Below are positions 38,540 to 48,065 of a stretch of DNA of 64,000 bases, piece after piece. The number at the start of each line of letters is the position of its first letter. Positions within the stretch are counted from its first letter, which is position 1. The notes beneath the pieces were generated by a model that was not told the DNA's origin, made no database searches, and worked only from the letters and a program-made list of their open reading frames with translations. Source of the DNA: Rhodoferax koreense (GTDB lineage: Bacteria; Pseudomonadota; Gammaproteobacteria; Burkholderiales; Burkholderiaceae_C); the NCBI RefSeq assembly GCF_001955695.1, contig NZ_CP019236.1, forward strand, positions 3,472,001-3,536,000, read 5' to 3'. The position numbers were made by a program, and so were the translations under genes.

Positions 38540-38960
38540 AGGCCTGGACATCACCTCCCTGAGTGCCAAGCAACGCCTGGCCCTCAGCCGCAACGCCATC
38601 TCCCGCCACATGGCGAGGGGCCGCCTGCCACAGCACGATGAAGACGAACGCATGAGCGAAGATCCGGCGCTGGCGCCACGTGGCACCTGGGGCAAGCTCA
38701 AGTTCCTGGCGCGCAGCTGGTGGCGCAACCATCCAGTCAACTACGCGGTGCAGATCGCCCGCCCCTCGATCGATGAATACGCGGCCCAGGAGCCGTTCAA
38801 GATGGTCGGAATCGCGGCGGCCGTGGGCGCCGCGGCGATGGTGATCAAGCCGTGGAAGATCCTGCCGTTGACAGCCCTGCTGCTCGCGCCTTTGAAATCG
38901 TCGGGATTCACCTCGACCGCCGTGACGCTGTTCGCACCGCCGAACGCGGACGGGGCATGA
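38529..38960 (+). CDS. Hypothetical membrane-associated protein after yqjE-like gene
   Basis: 143 aa, start ATG at 38529 overlapping the previous stop. The N-terminal half is polar and charged. It then has WWRNHPVNYAVQIARPSIDEYAAQEPF and a C-terminal hydrophobic stretch (MVGIAAAVGAAAMVI, then LPLTALLLAPL). It occupies the place of yqjK in the E. coli yqjDEK operon, but I see no clear sequence match to YqjK. Function unknown. Confidence 0.72.
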   Translation: MDVEGLDITSLSAKQRLALSRNAISRHMARGRLPQHDEDERMSEDPALAPRGTWGKLKFLARSWWRNHPVNYAVQIARPSIDEYAAQEPFKMVGIAAAVGAAAMVIKPWKILPLTALLLAPLKSSGFTSTAVTLFAPPNADGA

Positions 38961-39062
38961 AGTCCGCTATCCTTTTTTGCAGCCGGGTCGGCGTGGTGCC
39001 GCAGACCCGGATGTCTTTCAACTACGCACCGACACAAACTCAAAATATCTGAAGGAATCATC

Positions 39063-39377
39063 ATGAAATACGCTCGTGCTCTCGCTTTCGCCGCCCTGGC
39101 CGGTATCACCATCGTCACCACCGGCTGCGCGGTCGTCCGCGACCAGCAATCGGCTGGGGCGTACGTGGACGACGCGGCAATCACCACCAAGGTGAAGGCC
39201 CAGTTCGTCGAATCCAAGGCCGTCGATGCCGGCGCCATCAACGTGCAGACGTTGAACGGCACGGTGGCGCTGTCCGGCTTCGCCAAGTCGCAAACCGAAA
39301 AGTCTGCCGCCGAATCGATCGCTCGCGGTGTCAAGGGCGTCAACAGCGTGCGCAACAACCTCGTGATCCGTCCTTAA
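39063..39377 (+). CDS. BON-domain protein
   Basis: 104 aa exported protein. The signal peptide ends near TTGCAV, a possible lipobox. One BON domain follows: YVDDAAITTKVKAQFVESKAVDAGAINVQTLNGTVALSGF, ending VKGVNSVRNNLVIRP. BON domains bind membranes and are frequent in osmotic-stress proteins such as OsmY. An AAGGA ribosome binding site precedes it. Confidence 0.9.
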   Translation: MKYARALAFAALAGITIVTTGCAVVRDQQSAGAYVDDAAITTKVKAQFVESKAVDAGAINVQTLNGTVALSGFAKSQTEKSAAESIARGVKGVNSVRNNLVIRP

Positions 39378-39550
39378 TCCCGGCCGTCGAGGCCAGGACC
39401 GCGGGGCGTGCCCCGCCGGACCTTCAAGGGCAGGCATCTGGAACGTCCAGAGCCTGCCCTTTGTCTTTGCACATCTTGCGGCGAAGGATCCGGCGAAATG
39501 CCACCGCCTGGCCGGTCGTCGCGGCCCTCCTCCCCAGCTTCTAGGGCATA

Positions 39551-39580
39551 AAAAAACTGCCTCCGTGGAAGCAGTTTTTT
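39551..39580. terminator. Bidirectional rho-independent terminator
   Basis: Perfect 10-bp arms AAAAAACTGC/GCAGTTTTTT (39551-39560 with 39571-39580) around a 10-nt loop. It works for both converging BON-domain genes. Confidence 0.92.
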
Positions 39581-39602
39581 GGCCCCTGTCACCAGGATCG
39601 GA

Positions 39603-40097
39603 TCAGCCAGCCGGTGCCGTCAAGTTGTTGGTCACCGATGTCACACCCTTGACCCCCTGTGCGATCGAGGTGGCGCGTTCCTTCGCGGCAGCCGACGGGG
39701 CCGGTCCGCTGAGGCTGACCGCGCCGTTCTTGGTGTCGACGTTGATCTTGATGGCGCTCAGGTCCGGATCTTTCACCAGCGCGGCGGAAACCGATGTGGT
39801 GATCGCCATGTCGTCCACGGTGTTGGCCACCGCGTTGGCGGCCTCCTTCGCGTCGGCCTTGGCTTCACTGCCCGAACCCTTCATCGAGGATTCGGCGGAG
39901 GCCATGGCGTTCTTCGCGTCGTTCTTGGCTTCACCCGCCGCCTGTTCGGTCTTGGCCACGGCGTTGTCGAGCTTCTGTCCCACGGTCTGGCCGCCGTCCT
40001 GCTTGTTGCAGGCCGACAGGCCCAGGGTCAGCGCCAATGCGCCTGCCGCCACCAGGGTCGTGCGCAGGCCTGGGTTCGCTTGCTTGAATTGATGCAT
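39603..40097 (-). CDS. BON-domain lipoprotein
   Basis: 164 aa. Signal peptide with lipobox LGLSAC (cysteine near residue 29). A helical Ala/Lys/Glu-rich segment (KLDNAVAKTEQAAGEAKNDA, resembling CsbD or LEA-type sequence) is followed by a BON domain (DDMAITTSVSAALVKDPDLSAIKINVDTKNGAVSLSG). It lies 54 nt after a CsbD gene on the same strand and converges with another BON gene. Confidence 0.88.
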   Translation of the reverse strand: MHQFKQANPGLRTTLVAAGALALTLGLSACNKQDGGQTVGQKLDNAVAKTEQAAGEAKNDAKNAMASAESSMKGSGSEAKADAKEAANAVANTVDDMAITTSVSAALVKDPDLSAIKINVDTKNGAVSLSGPAPSAAAKERATSIAQGVKGVTSVTNNLTAPAG

Positions 40098-40151
40098 TTC
40101 TGTCTCCCGGTCAAATGGCGACCGGCCGCCGAAGCGGCTGGCCGGTGCGGA

Positions 40152-40349
40152 TCACAACTTGTCGACGGCTTTCTTGGCGGTGTCCTTGGCCTTCTCGCGG
40201 GCATCGCCCACGGTGGCCTCGACCTTGCCAATGCCCTTCTGAACCTTGCCTTCGGCTTCCAGCCGGTCGTTGCCGACGGCCTTGCCAGCGACTTCCTTCA
40301 CCTTGCCGGCGACCTGGTCGACGCGGCCGGAAACTTGGTTCTTGTTCAT
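40152..40349 (-). CDS. CsbD family stress protein
   Basis: 65 aa hydrophilic, Lys/Glu-rich protein: MNKNQVSGRVDQVAGKVKEV and GKVEATVGDAREKAKD. This is the CsbD pattern, which is part of general stress regulons in many bacteria. The ATG at 40349 has an AAAGGA ribosome binding site; the frame opens at 40385. A GTCCTAC box is 106 nt upstream. Confidence 0.88.
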   Translation of the reverse strand: MNKNQVSGRVDQVAGKVKEVAGKAVGNDRLEAEGKVQKGIGKVEATVGDAREKAKDTAKKAVDKL

Positions 40350-40537
40350 GTCAAATCCTTTGCGGTGGTTTGCGGTAACTGACACCCGTCATCTACCTGT
40401 GATCACTATCATTTAAGCTGTGCTCGACAGGTGTCGGCGTTGCCTGAGACTGCTGTAGGACACCAGGAAAAACCTGCGCGCCCAGCCGGGAGCAAAGCCA
40501 ACGGAAAGCCGCCGTTTTACCCCCACAATGGCCCCCT

Positions 40538-41407
40538 ATGGAAACCACTGAAAATATCAAAGAAAGCAAGCTCGCCCAGGCCTGGGCCGACCTTCAGGCG
40601 CACGCCAACAACGGTGATCCCCTGGCCGCGGACGCCTACCGGCTGGCCTTCGCCGATCCCGAGTTCCTGCTGCGCCGCGAGACCCGCGGCATCCGCTTCC
40701 AGCTCGAGATGCTCAAGCCCGACCTGCAGCAGCAGCAACTCGGCATCGAAAACACCATCGTCGTCTTCGGCAGCGCGCGTTTTCCGGCACCGGAAGATGC
40801 GCAGAAGGAACTGGCCGCCGCACGCGCGAGCGACGACCCGGCCATGCGCAAGGTCGCCGAGCGGCGCATGCGCAACGCCCATTACTACGACCAGGCGCGG
40901 CTGTTCGCGCGGCTCGTCGCAACCTACAGCGCCGGCCGCGAAGCCGCCGATCGCCTCTACATCTGCACCGGCGGCGGGCCGGGCATCATGGAGGCGGCCA
41001 ACCGCGGCGCGCACGAGATGGGCGCGCTCACCGTCGGCCTGAACATCGCGCTGCCGCACGAGCAAAGCGGCAACCGCTTCGTCTCGCCGGAACTCAACTT
41101 CAAGTTCCACTACTTCGCGCTGCGCAAGATGCATTTCATGATGCGTGCCAAGGCGCTGGTGGCTTTCCCGGGCGGTTTCGGCACGCTCGACGAACTCTTC
41201 GAAGTGGTGACGCTGGTGCAGACCGGCAAGGCCAAGCCGGTGCCGATCATCTTGTTCGGCTCCGACTACTGGAAGCGCCTGCTGAACCTGGACGTGTTGA
41301 TCGAGGAAGGCGCGATCTCGCCCGAGGACCTGAAGCTGTTCCAGTACGTGGACGAGCCGCAGGCCGGCTGGGACGCGATCAAAGCGTTCTATCAGCTGGA
41401 GGCTTGA
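40538..41407 (+). CDS. LOG family protein (TIGR00730-type, Rossmann fold)
   Basis: 289 aa. The family core IVVFGSARF, CTGGGPGIMEAANRGA and the phosphoribohydrolase motif FPGGFGTLDELFE are intact. LOG proteins release cytokinin-type bases from nucleoside monophosphates; many bacterial members act on AMP or other nucleotides. The N-terminal ~75 residues extend beyond the small LOG form, as in the longer subgroup. Its 3' end overlaps the convergent MFS gene by 29 nt. Confidence 0.9.
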   Translation: METTENIKESKLAQAWADLQAHANNGDPLAADAYRLAFADPEFLLRRETRGIRFQLEMLKPDLQQQQLGIENTIVVFGSARFPAPEDAQKELAAARASDDPAMRKVAERRMRNAHYYDQARLFARLVATYSAGREAADRLYICTGGGPGIMEAANRGAHEMGALTVGLNIALPHEQSGNRFVSPELNFKFHYFALRKMHFMMRAKALVAFPGGFGTLDELFEVVTLVQTGKAKPVPIILFGSDYWKRLLNLDVLIEEGAISPEDLKLFQYVDEPQAGWDAIKAFYQLEA

Positions 41408-42557
41408 GCAGCCAGGCGCCGCGGGCGCTGCCACCCACGAAGGCGCCGACGATCCAGAACAGCCCGGCCACGCCGATGAGCGAGCTCAGGGCGCCGAACA
41501 GCATCGGCATCAGCACGCTGGAGGCGTTGATGCTCATGAGCCGCAGGCCCAGCGCCTCGCCGTGGCGGTGCTCGGGCGTGATCTGGTGCAGCGTGCTCAT
41601 CACCATGGGCTGCACCGAGCCCAGCGCCAGGCCGAGCAGCACCGACACCAGGCCCATGGTCCAGGCGGTCGGCAAGAACGGATACACCGCGAACAGCACC
41701 GCCGTGGCGACCATCGCCCCGGTGATCACCGCCCATTCGCGCAGCCGCTCGGCCAGCAGCGGCATGATGACGCGCACGGCGGCCGCGGCGATGGCGAACG
41801 CGCCGAGAATGCCACCGATCAGGGACGCACTCAATCCGCGCTCGTGGCCCAGGATCGGCACGACGAAGGTGTGCACATCCCAGCACGAGGACAGCGCCCA
41901 GTTGACCAGCAGCAGGCGGCGCAGCATGGGCTCGTGCAGCAGGTCCCACACCCGCGGCTTTGCAGCGCCCGGCACATGCGGAATGCGCGGCAGCTCTTTC
42001 GCCGTGCGCACCAGCAGCCAGCTGACGATGGGCAGCAGCGCCATGGCGGCGAACGCGGTCCGGTAACCGGACAGCGCGCCGGCCGTGGCGCCGGCGTGGT
42101 CGATCATCAGGCCGGCACAGAAGGGCCCGAAGAAATTGGAAAACGCCGGCCCGGTGGCCAGCCAGCTGAACACCTGCTTGAGTTGGGTTGCGCCCTCGGC
42201 GACACGGCCCACATGGCGCTGCAGCACGATGGAGGCCACGCCGGTGGCGCCGCCCGTGGTGAGCGCCGCGAAGCACAACACCGGGTAGATCGGGAACACC
42301 GCCGCCAGGCCCGCGCCGAGCACGGCGGCGACCACCGCATAGATCACCGGCCGGCGCAGACCGTGGCGGTCGGCATAACGTCCGGCCGGCAGCGCCAGGA
42401 ACACCTGGGTCAGCGCAAACAGCGCCAGCAGGAAGCCGACCGGCATGGCACCATAACCCTGACTCAGCGCGAGCAACGGCGCGGCCAGCCGGGTGCCGGC
42501 CATGCAGGCATGCACACAGACGTGGGCCAGGATCAGGCGGGCCAGGGCAGCGTTCAT
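41379..42557 (-). CDS. MFS transporter
   Basis: 392 aa with about 12 hydrophobic segments. The loop between helices 2 and 3 reads GRYADRHGLRRPVI, the usual MFS signature. The N-terminus carries HVCVHACMAGTRLAAPLLAL. It is downstream of rmuC on the same strand with a 10-nt gap. Substrate not predictable. Confidence 0.88.
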   Translation of the reverse strand: MNAALARLILAHVCVHACMAGTRLAAPLLALSQGYGAMPVGFLLALFALTQVFLALPAGRYADRHGLRRPVIYAVVAAVLGAGLAAVFPIYPVLCFAALTTGGATGVASIVLQRHVGRVAEGATQLKQVFSWLATGPAFSNFFGPFCAGLMIDHAGATAGALSGYRTAFAAMALLPIVSWLLVRTAKELPRIPHVPGAAKPRVWDLLHEPMLRRLLLVNWALSSCWDVHTFVVPILGHERGLSASLIGGILGAFAIAAAAVRVIMPLLAERLREWAVITGAMVATAVLFAVYPFLPTAWTMGLVSVLLGLALGSVQPMVMSTLHQITPEHRHGEALGLRLMSINASSVLMPMLFGALSSLIGVAGLFWIVGAFVGGSARGAWLLKPPADRTL

Positions 42558-42567
42558 GCTTCAAGCC

Positions 42568-43950
42568 TCATGAACTGCCGGTGGACGCATCTTCTTCGTC
42601 TACCGCATCGATGGCCAACAAGGCCTTGGCCTGCGCGTCGGGCAGCGCCTCCACGACCTTCAAGGCGCGGCGCAGCTGGCGCGTGCGCGTGTCGGCCTTG
42701 TCCAGCGTGTCGGAGGCTTTCTGCACCTGTTCGCGGATGCGCGCCACCCATTCGCCGTAGCGCTCGAATTCCGTCTTCACCGCACCGAGCACCTTCCACA
42801 CCTCGCTGGCCTGCTGCTCCAGCGCCAGCGTACGGAAACCCATGTGCAGGCTGTTCAGCATGGCCAGCAAGGTGGTCGGGCCGGCGAGTGTCACGCGGTG
42901 GTCGCGCTGCAGGCTGTCCATCAGGCCCGGACGGCGCAACACCTCGGCATACAGGCTTTCGATCGGCAGGAACAGGATGGCGAAGTCGGTGGTGTGCGGC
43001 GGCGCGAGGTAGCTTTCGGCGATCGATTTCGCCTCGGCGCGGATGCGCGCTTCCAGCGCCTTGGCGCTGATTTCGGCGGCCACGGCGTCGGCCCGTTCGT
43101 GCGCGTCGAGCAGGCGCTCGTAGTCGTCGCGCGGGAACTTGGCATCGATCGGCAGCCACACCGGCGCGCCGTCGCCATCCGAACCTTGGCGGCCGGGGAA
43201 GCGCACGGCAAAGTCCACGCGCTGGTTGCTGCGCGGCTTGGTCTCGACCTGCTTGCCGTATTGCTCGGGCGTGAGCACCTGTTCGAGCAAGGCCCCGAGC
43301 TGCACCTCGCCGAAGATGCCGCGCGTCTTCACATTGGTCAGCACCCGCTGCAGGTCGCCCACGCCCTGCGCCAGCGACTGCATCTCGCCCAGGCCCTTGT
43401 GCACCTGCTCCAGCCGGTCGGCCACCTGCTTGAAACTTTCGCCCAGCCGCGCCTCGAGCGTGGTCTGCAGCTTCTCGTCCACCGTGTGGCGCATCTCGTC
43501 GAGCTTGGCGGCATTGCTTTGCTGCAACTGGGCGAGTTGCGATTCGAGCGTCGCGCGCACCTCGCCCAGGCGCCGCGCATTGGCCTCGCTCAGGTTCTGC
43601 AACTGCGTGGTGAGGGTGTCCGAGAGCGTCTTCTGCAGCAGCGTGAGTTGCTGCGCAAACGCGTCGATCTGCGCGTTCTGCGTGCGCAGTGCCTCGCCGC
43701 TTTGCTGCATCAGCGTGCGCTGGAAAGTGGCCATGTTGCCGGCCAGTTCCTGGCGCGCGGCACGACCGGATTCCGTGATTTCGCGCCGCAGTTCACGCTC
43801 GATGTGTTCGTTGCCCTGCTGCACGCCAGCCAGCACCTCGGCCGGATCGAAGCGCGGCGCGCCCCGCAGCAGCAGCACCGCCAACAGGATGAAATTCAGC
43901 ACGGCCAGACCGATGGCGATCCAGCCCAGCGCAGACAGGTCAAACGGCAT
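42568..43950 (-). CDS. rmuC: DNA recombination protein RmuC
   Basis: 460 aa. An N-terminal membrane anchor (LGWIAIGLAVLNFILLAVLLL), a long coiled coil with Gln/Glu-rich heptads (~60-200) and the RmuC nuclease-like domain: KTRGIFGEVQLGALLEQVLTPEQY, VDFAVRFPG, LPIDAKFPRDDYERLLDA and FLPIESLYAEVLRRPGL. The family limits inversions and is a predicted endonuclease. It follows the hydroxyacid dehydrogenase gene by 9 nt. Confidence 0.95.
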   Translation of the reverse strand: MPFDLSALGWIAIGLAVLNFILLAVLLLRGAPRFDPAEVLAGVQQGNEHIERELRREITESGRAARQELAGNMATFQRTLMQQSGEALRTQNAQIDAFAQQLTLLQKTLSDTLTTQLQNLSEANARRLGEVRATLESQLAQLQQSNAAKLDEMRHTVDEKLQTTLEARLGESFKQVADRLEQVHKGLGEMQSLAQGVGDLQRVLTNVKTRGIFGEVQLGALLEQVLTPEQYGKQVETKPRSNQRVDFAVRFPGRQGSDGDGAPVWLPIDAKFPRDDYERLLDAHERADAVAAEISAKALEARIRAEAKSIAESYLAPPHTTDFAILFLPIESLYAEVLRRPGLMDSLQRDHRVTLAGPTTLLAMLNSLHMGFRTLALEQQASEVWKVLGAVKTEFERYGEWVARIREQVQKASDTLDKADTRTRQLRRALKVVEALPDAQAKALLAIDAVDEEDASTGSS

Positions 43951-43954
43951 CGAT

Positions 43955-44009
43955 ACTATCTATTTTGTAGCTAATACCGCAGGATTGATGGGCGTGAGCG
44001 GCTTGTTTT
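43955..44009 (+). repeat. Copy 3 of the ~54-nt palindrome-core repeat, at the end of the hydroxyacid dehydrogenase gene
   Basis: Core ACTATCTATTTTGTAGC (43955-43971) followed by GCGG/GGGCG-type segments and TTTT. On the minus strand it encodes the last residues (AVLATK) and the TAG stop of the dehydrogenase. Confidence 0.5.
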
Positions 44010-44946
44010 CCTCAAAGAATCCGATCAGGTTGTCGCTGGCCAGACGGGCCATGGCCATGCGGGTGGGCACGGTGGCGCTGGCGATGTGCGGCGTGAGCAC
44101 CACGTTGGGCACGTCCAGCAGCGCGGCATGCACCACGGGTTCACCTTCGAACACGTCCAGGCCCGCGGCGGCGATGCGCTTCTCGCGCAGGGCCACGGCC
44201 AGCGCCGCATCGTCCACGATGCCGCCGCGCGCGATGTTGACCAGCGTGGCGCTGGGCTTCATGAGCGCGAGTTCGGCCGCGCCGATGGTGTGGTGCGAAG
44301 CCGCCGAATACGGCACCACCAGCACCACGTGGTCGGCGGTCTTCAGCAGTTCCTCCTTGCCGACGTAGCGGGCCTTGCATTCGGCTTCGAGCGCCGGGTC
44401 GAGCCGGGAGCGGTTGTGGTAGATCACCTTCATGCCGAAGCCGTGCGCGCCCCGCTTGGCGATACCCTGGCCGATGCGGCCCATGCCGATGATGCCCAGG
44501 GTGCTGCCATGGATCTCGGCACCGGTGAACATGTCCACCCCCCATTTGGTCCACAAGCCGGCGCGCAGGTAATGTTCGCTCTCGGTGATGCGCCGCGCCG
44601 TGGCCATCAGCAGCGCGAAGCCGAAGTCGGCGGTGGTTTCGGTCAGCACGTCGGGCGCGTTGGTGGCCAGTACGCCGGCGGCCGTCATGGCGTCGATGTC
44701 GAAGTTGTTGTAGCCGACCGCCATGTTGGCGCAGATCTTGAGATCCGGGCAGGCCTCGAGCACCTCCGCGTCGATGCGTTCGCTGCCGGTGGTGAAGGCG
44801 CCGGCCTTGCCCTGCAGCCGCTCGATGAGACCGGCCTTGGTGAAGACGGTGTCCGACGGGTTGGCTTCGACGTCGAAATGCTGTTCGAGCCGGGCGATGA
44901 TTTCGGGAAAGACGGCGCGGGCGACGAGGATCTTGGGCTTGGACAT
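43960..44946 (-). CDS. D-2-hydroxyacid dehydrogenase (glyoxylate/hydroxypyruvate reductase-like)
   Basis: 328 aa NAD(P)-dependent enzyme. The nucleotide site is LGIIGMGRIGQGIAKR. The catalytic Arg lies in LVNIARGGIVDDAAL, the Glu in GLDVFEGEP and the His in VLTPHIASAT. It fits GhrB-type glyoxylate/hydroxypyruvate reductases. The start is the ATG at 44946; the frame is open further upstream into the transporter gene. The last six codons and the stop come from a repeat copy. Confidence 0.93.
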   Translation of the reverse strand: MSKPKILVARAVFPEIIARLEQHFDVEANPSDTVFTKAGLIERLQGKAGAFTTGSERIDAEVLEACPDLKICANMAVGYNNFDIDAMTAAGVLATNAPDVLTETTADFGFALLMATARRITESEHYLRAGLWTKWGVDMFTGAEIHGSTLGIIGMGRIGQGIAKRGAHGFGMKVIYHNRSRLDPALEAECKARYVGKEELLKTADHVVLVVPYSAASHHTIGAAELALMKPSATLVNIARGGIVDDAALAVALREKRIAAAGLDVFEGEPVVHAALLDVPNVVLTPHIASATVPTRMAMARLASDNLIGFFEENKPLTPINPAVLATK

Positions 44947-44960
44947 GTTGGGAATGGTCA

Positions 44961-46361
44961 CTACTTGAACCAGATGAAGGTGGTCACGATGAACAAAGGC
45001 ACCAGAATGCCGACCGACCAGGCCATGTAGCCGAAGAAGCTCGGCATGCGCACGCCGCGTTCCTCGGCGATGGCCTTGACCATCATGTTGGGCGCATTGC
45101 CGATGTAGCTGTTCGCCCCCATGAACACCGCACCGCCGGAGATGGCCGCCAGCGTCGGTGCCAGCGTGGTCATCAGGGTCTGCGGATGGCCGCCGGCGGT
45201 GTTGAAGAACACGAGGTAGGTCGGCGCGTTGTCGAGGAAGGAACTCAACAGCCCCGTGGCCCAGAAATACATGGCCGGGTCGGGCTGGCCGTCGGGCCGG
45301 GTGACGGCCGCCACCACCGCGCCGAAGGGGCCGTCGGTGCCCGCGCGCAGCATGGCGATCACCGGAATGATGGTCAGGAAGATGCCGGCGAAGAGTTTGG
45401 CCACCTCCTGCATCGGGCCCCAGGAAAACTGGTTGTCGGCATGCACCTTGGCGGGCGTGAGCCACAGCGACAGCAGCGTGACCAGCACCAGCCCGGCGTC
45501 GCGCACCAGGCCGGGCAGGCCGACCTCGGTGCCGGCCACGTCGAAGGCCACCGGAGACTTCCACAGGCCGCTGAGCAAGACCAGCACGATGACGGCCAGC
45601 AGCAGCAAGAAGTTGAGACCGCCATCGAAGCCGACGCGCCCTGTGTCGGGCGTCGGGTCGGCACGCAGCACGCCTTCCTTGCGGAAATACCAGCTGTCCA
45701 GCGCATAGAACAAGGCGAGCAGCACGCCGATCAGGAACAGCGTCTCCTGGAAGATGTGGCTCACCGTCCAGAAGAAATCGATGCCCTTGAGGAAGCCGAG
45801 GAACAGCGGCGGGTCGCCCAGCGGCGTGAGCGAGCCGCCGATGTTGGACACGATGAAGATGAAGAAGATCGCCACATGGGCCTTGTGCAGGCGGTTGTCG
45901 TTGGCGCGGATCAGCGGGCGGATCAACAGCATCGAGGCGCCGGTCGTGCCCATGAAGCTGGCCAGCACCGCGCCGATGGCCAGGATGGCCGTGTTCAGCC
46001 CCGGGCTGCCATGCAGGTTGCCCCGGATGTAGATGCCACCGGCCACGGTGAACAGGGCCGTCAGCAGGATGATGAACGGGATGTACTCCGCCACCAGCGC
46101 GTGGACCAGGCTGCTGCCGGCCAGCGCCGGGCCGTAGACGGCGGCGAAGGGCAGCAGGAAGGCCAGCGACCACGCCGCCGCGATCTTGCCGAAGTGGTGG
46201 TGCCAGAAGGCCGGCGTCAACAGCGGACACAGCGCGATCGACAGCAGGATGCCGGCGAACGGCACGCCCCAGAGCGCCGACAGCTGCGCGCCCGGCACCT
46301 CGGCCGCCAGCGCCAGGCCCGGCGACAACAGCGCCAGCGAAAGTATGGCGCGGCGCATCAT
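44961..46361 (-). CDS. Ion transporter of the ArsB/NhaD superfamily (NhaD-type Na+/H+ antiporter-like)
   Basis: 466 aa membrane protein with a cleavable-looking N-terminus ([19 protein letters not shown]) and about 12 hydrophobic segments. Conserved parts are [36 protein letters not shown] (read as two blocks), [32 protein letters not shown] and [20 protein letters not shown]. These match the sodium:proton antiporter branch. The start overlaps the pncB stop in ATGATG. The gene runs towards the hydroxyacid dehydrogenase. Confidence 0.86.
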   Translation of the reverse strand: MMRRAILSLALLSPGLALAAEVPGAQLSALWGVPFAGILLSIALCPLLTPAFWHHHFGKIAAAWSLAFLLPFAAVYGPALAGSSLVHALVAEYIPFIILLTALFTVAGGIYIRGNLHGSPGLNTAILAIGAVLASFMGTTGASMLLIRPLIRANDNRLHKAHVAIFFIFIVSNIGGSLTPLGDPPLFLGFLKGIDFFWTVSHIFQETLFLIGVLLALFYALDSWYFRKEGVLRADPTPDTGRVGFDGGLNFLLLLAVIVLVLLSGLWKSPVAFDVAGTEVGLPGLVRDAGLVLVTLLSLWLTPAKVHADNQFSWGPMQEVAKLFAGIFLTIIPVIAMLRAGTDGPFGAVVAAVTRPDGQPDPAMYFWATGLLSSFLDNAPTYLVFFNTAGGHPQTLMTTLAPTLAAISGGAVFMGANSYIGNAPNMMVKAIAEERGVRMPSFFGYMAWSVGILVPLFIVTTFIWFK

Positions 46362-47554
46362 GTTGGCGAGGCGATCTCGAAGACCTGGCGCAGGTAGGCC
46401 AGGTATTTCTCGTCTTCGCACATGTTCTTCGACGGCGTGTCGGACAGCTTGGCCACCGGCTGGCCGTTGCAGCGCACCATCTTGATGACGATCTGCAGCG
46501 GCACGTGCGCCGGCGGATCGCCGAGGTCGTTGGTCAGGTTGGTGCCGATGCCGAAGGCCAGCAGGCAGCGGCCCTGGAACTGGCGGTACAGCTCGATGGT
46601 GCGCGGCACGGTGAGGCCGTCGCTGAAGATCAGGGTCTTGGTCAACGGGTCGACGCGGTTGTTGCGGTAGTGCGCGATGAGCCGCTCGCCCCACTGGAAC
46701 GGGTCGCCGCTGTCGTGCCGCGCGCCGTCGAAGAGCTTGCAGAAATACATGTCGAAGTCGCGCAGGAAGGCGTCCATGCCATAGACGTCGGACAGCGCGA
46801 TGCCCAGGTCGCCGCGGTATTCCTTGGCCCATGATTCGAAGCCGAACACCTGGCTGTCGCGCAGCCGCGGACCCAGCGCCTGGCAGGCCTGCAGGTATTC
46901 ATGGGCCATGGTGCCCAGCGGCGTCAGGCCGAGCTTCATGGCGAACAACACGTTGCTGGTGCCCGCGAACTGCCCGCGCGGCCCGGCGCCGAGCCGCGCC
47001 ACCAGCACGCGCAGCACCTCCTCGTGCCAGGCCTTGCTGAAGCGGCGCCGCGTGCCGTAGTCGGCGATCTTCAGCTCACCCAGGCCCTCGGCATGCAGTT
47101 CGCCGATCTTCACGTCGAGCCGCCGCCGGCCTTCGATGAAGTCAGGCACCGTCTGCGTGTTGCGGAAATAGACCTCGTTGATGATGGCCAGCACCGGGAT
47201 CTCGAACAGGATGGTGTGCAGCCACGGCCCCTTGATCGAGATCTCGATCTCGCCCGAGGGCTGCGGCGTGACCTGGATGTATTTCTCGTTGAGCCGGAAC
47301 AGGCCGAGGAAATCGATGAAGTCGCTCTTGATGAAGCGCATCGAGCGCAGGTAGGCGAGTTCGGCGTCCTGGAACTGCAGGCTGCACAGCGAGCGGATCT
47401 CGTCGCGGATCTCGGCCGCATAGGGCGCGAGTTGCACGCCGGGGTTGCGGCACTTGAACTTGTACTCCACCTGCGCGCCGGGAAACTGGTGCAGCACGAC
47501 CTGCATCATGGTGAACTTGTAGAGGTCGGTGTCGAGCAGGCTGGTGATGATCAT
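46358..47554 (-). CDS. pncB: Nicotinate phosphoribosyltransferase
   Basis: 398 aa cytosolic enzyme of NAD salvage that joins nicotinate to PRPP with ATP. The start is the ATG at 47554 ([20 protein letters not shown], the usual N-terminus); the frame is open to 47629. Conserved segments are [38 protein letters not shown] and [23 protein letters not shown] with the phospho-His site nearby. First gene of the pncB-transporter pair. Confidence 0.97.
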   Translation of the reverse strand: MIITSLLDTDLYKFTMMQVVLHQFPGAQVEYKFKCRNPGVQLAPYAAEIRDEIRSLCSLQFQDAELAYLRSMRFIKSDFIDFLGLFRLNEKYIQVTPQPSGEIEISIKGPWLHTILFEIPVLAIINEVYFRNTQTVPDFIEGRRRLDVKIGELHAEGLGELKIADYGTRRRFSKAWHEEVLRVLVARLGAGPRGQFAGTSNVLFAMKLGLTPLGTMAHEYLQACQALGPRLRDSQVFGFESWAKEYRGDLGIALSDVYGMDAFLRDFDMYFCKLFDGARHDSGDPFQWGERLIAHYRNNRVDPLTKTLIFSDGLTVPRTIELYRQFQGRCLLAFGIGTNLTNDLGDPPAHVPLQIVIKMVRCNGQPVAKLSDTPSKNMCEDEKYLAYLRQVFEIASPT

Positions 47555-47790
47555 GATGAGGCAGGCTGGGCACTCCGCTTGTCCGGGCGGTAGGCGGTGG
47601 ACCGTATTTCTGAAGCGCCATTGTGGCATCCCTGGCGGGCAACGAATGTCGGCTTCAGCCTACGCCCCGCAATCGGCGCGTCCTACCACCCGGCCGCGCC
47701 GCTCTGCCTACAGTCATCTCACGCCGGAACTGACCACGCAAGACGCGTTGCAGCCGGCGGACATGTACCGCAAAAAAGAAGGAGAGCCAT

Positions 47791-48012
47791 ATGAACAGCG
47801 ATCGCATCGAAGGCAACTGGAAAGAGTTCAAGGGCAAGCTCAAGGAGCAATGGGGCAAGCTGACCGACGACGACCTCGACGTCTTCGAAGGCCGCCGCGA
47901 CCAGTTGATCGGCCGCATCCAGCAGCGCCACGGCCTGACGCAGGAAGCCGCGGACCGTGAAGTGCTGGATTGGGAGAAGAAGAACCCCAGTTTCTTCTTC
48001 GAGAAATCCTGA
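47791..48012 (+). CDS. CsbD family stress protein
   Basis: 73 aa hydrophilic protein beginning MNSDRIEGNWKEFKGKLKEQ and continuing WGKLTDDDLDVFEGRRDQL. This is the longer CsbD form (E. coli YjbJ type). AAGAAGGAGA lies before the ATG. A GTCCTAC box stands 104 nt upstream among further CCTAC sequences. It precedes the cysteine-repeat protein gene on the same strand. Confidence 0.92.
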   Translation: MNSDRIEGNWKEFKGKLKEQWGKLTDDDLDVFEGRRDQLIGRIQQRHGLTQEAADREVLDWEKKNPSFFFEKS

Positions 48013-48065
48013 TCCCGCTTCCCAAATCATCTCCATCACAACTTTGACTCTGAAGGAATAACACC

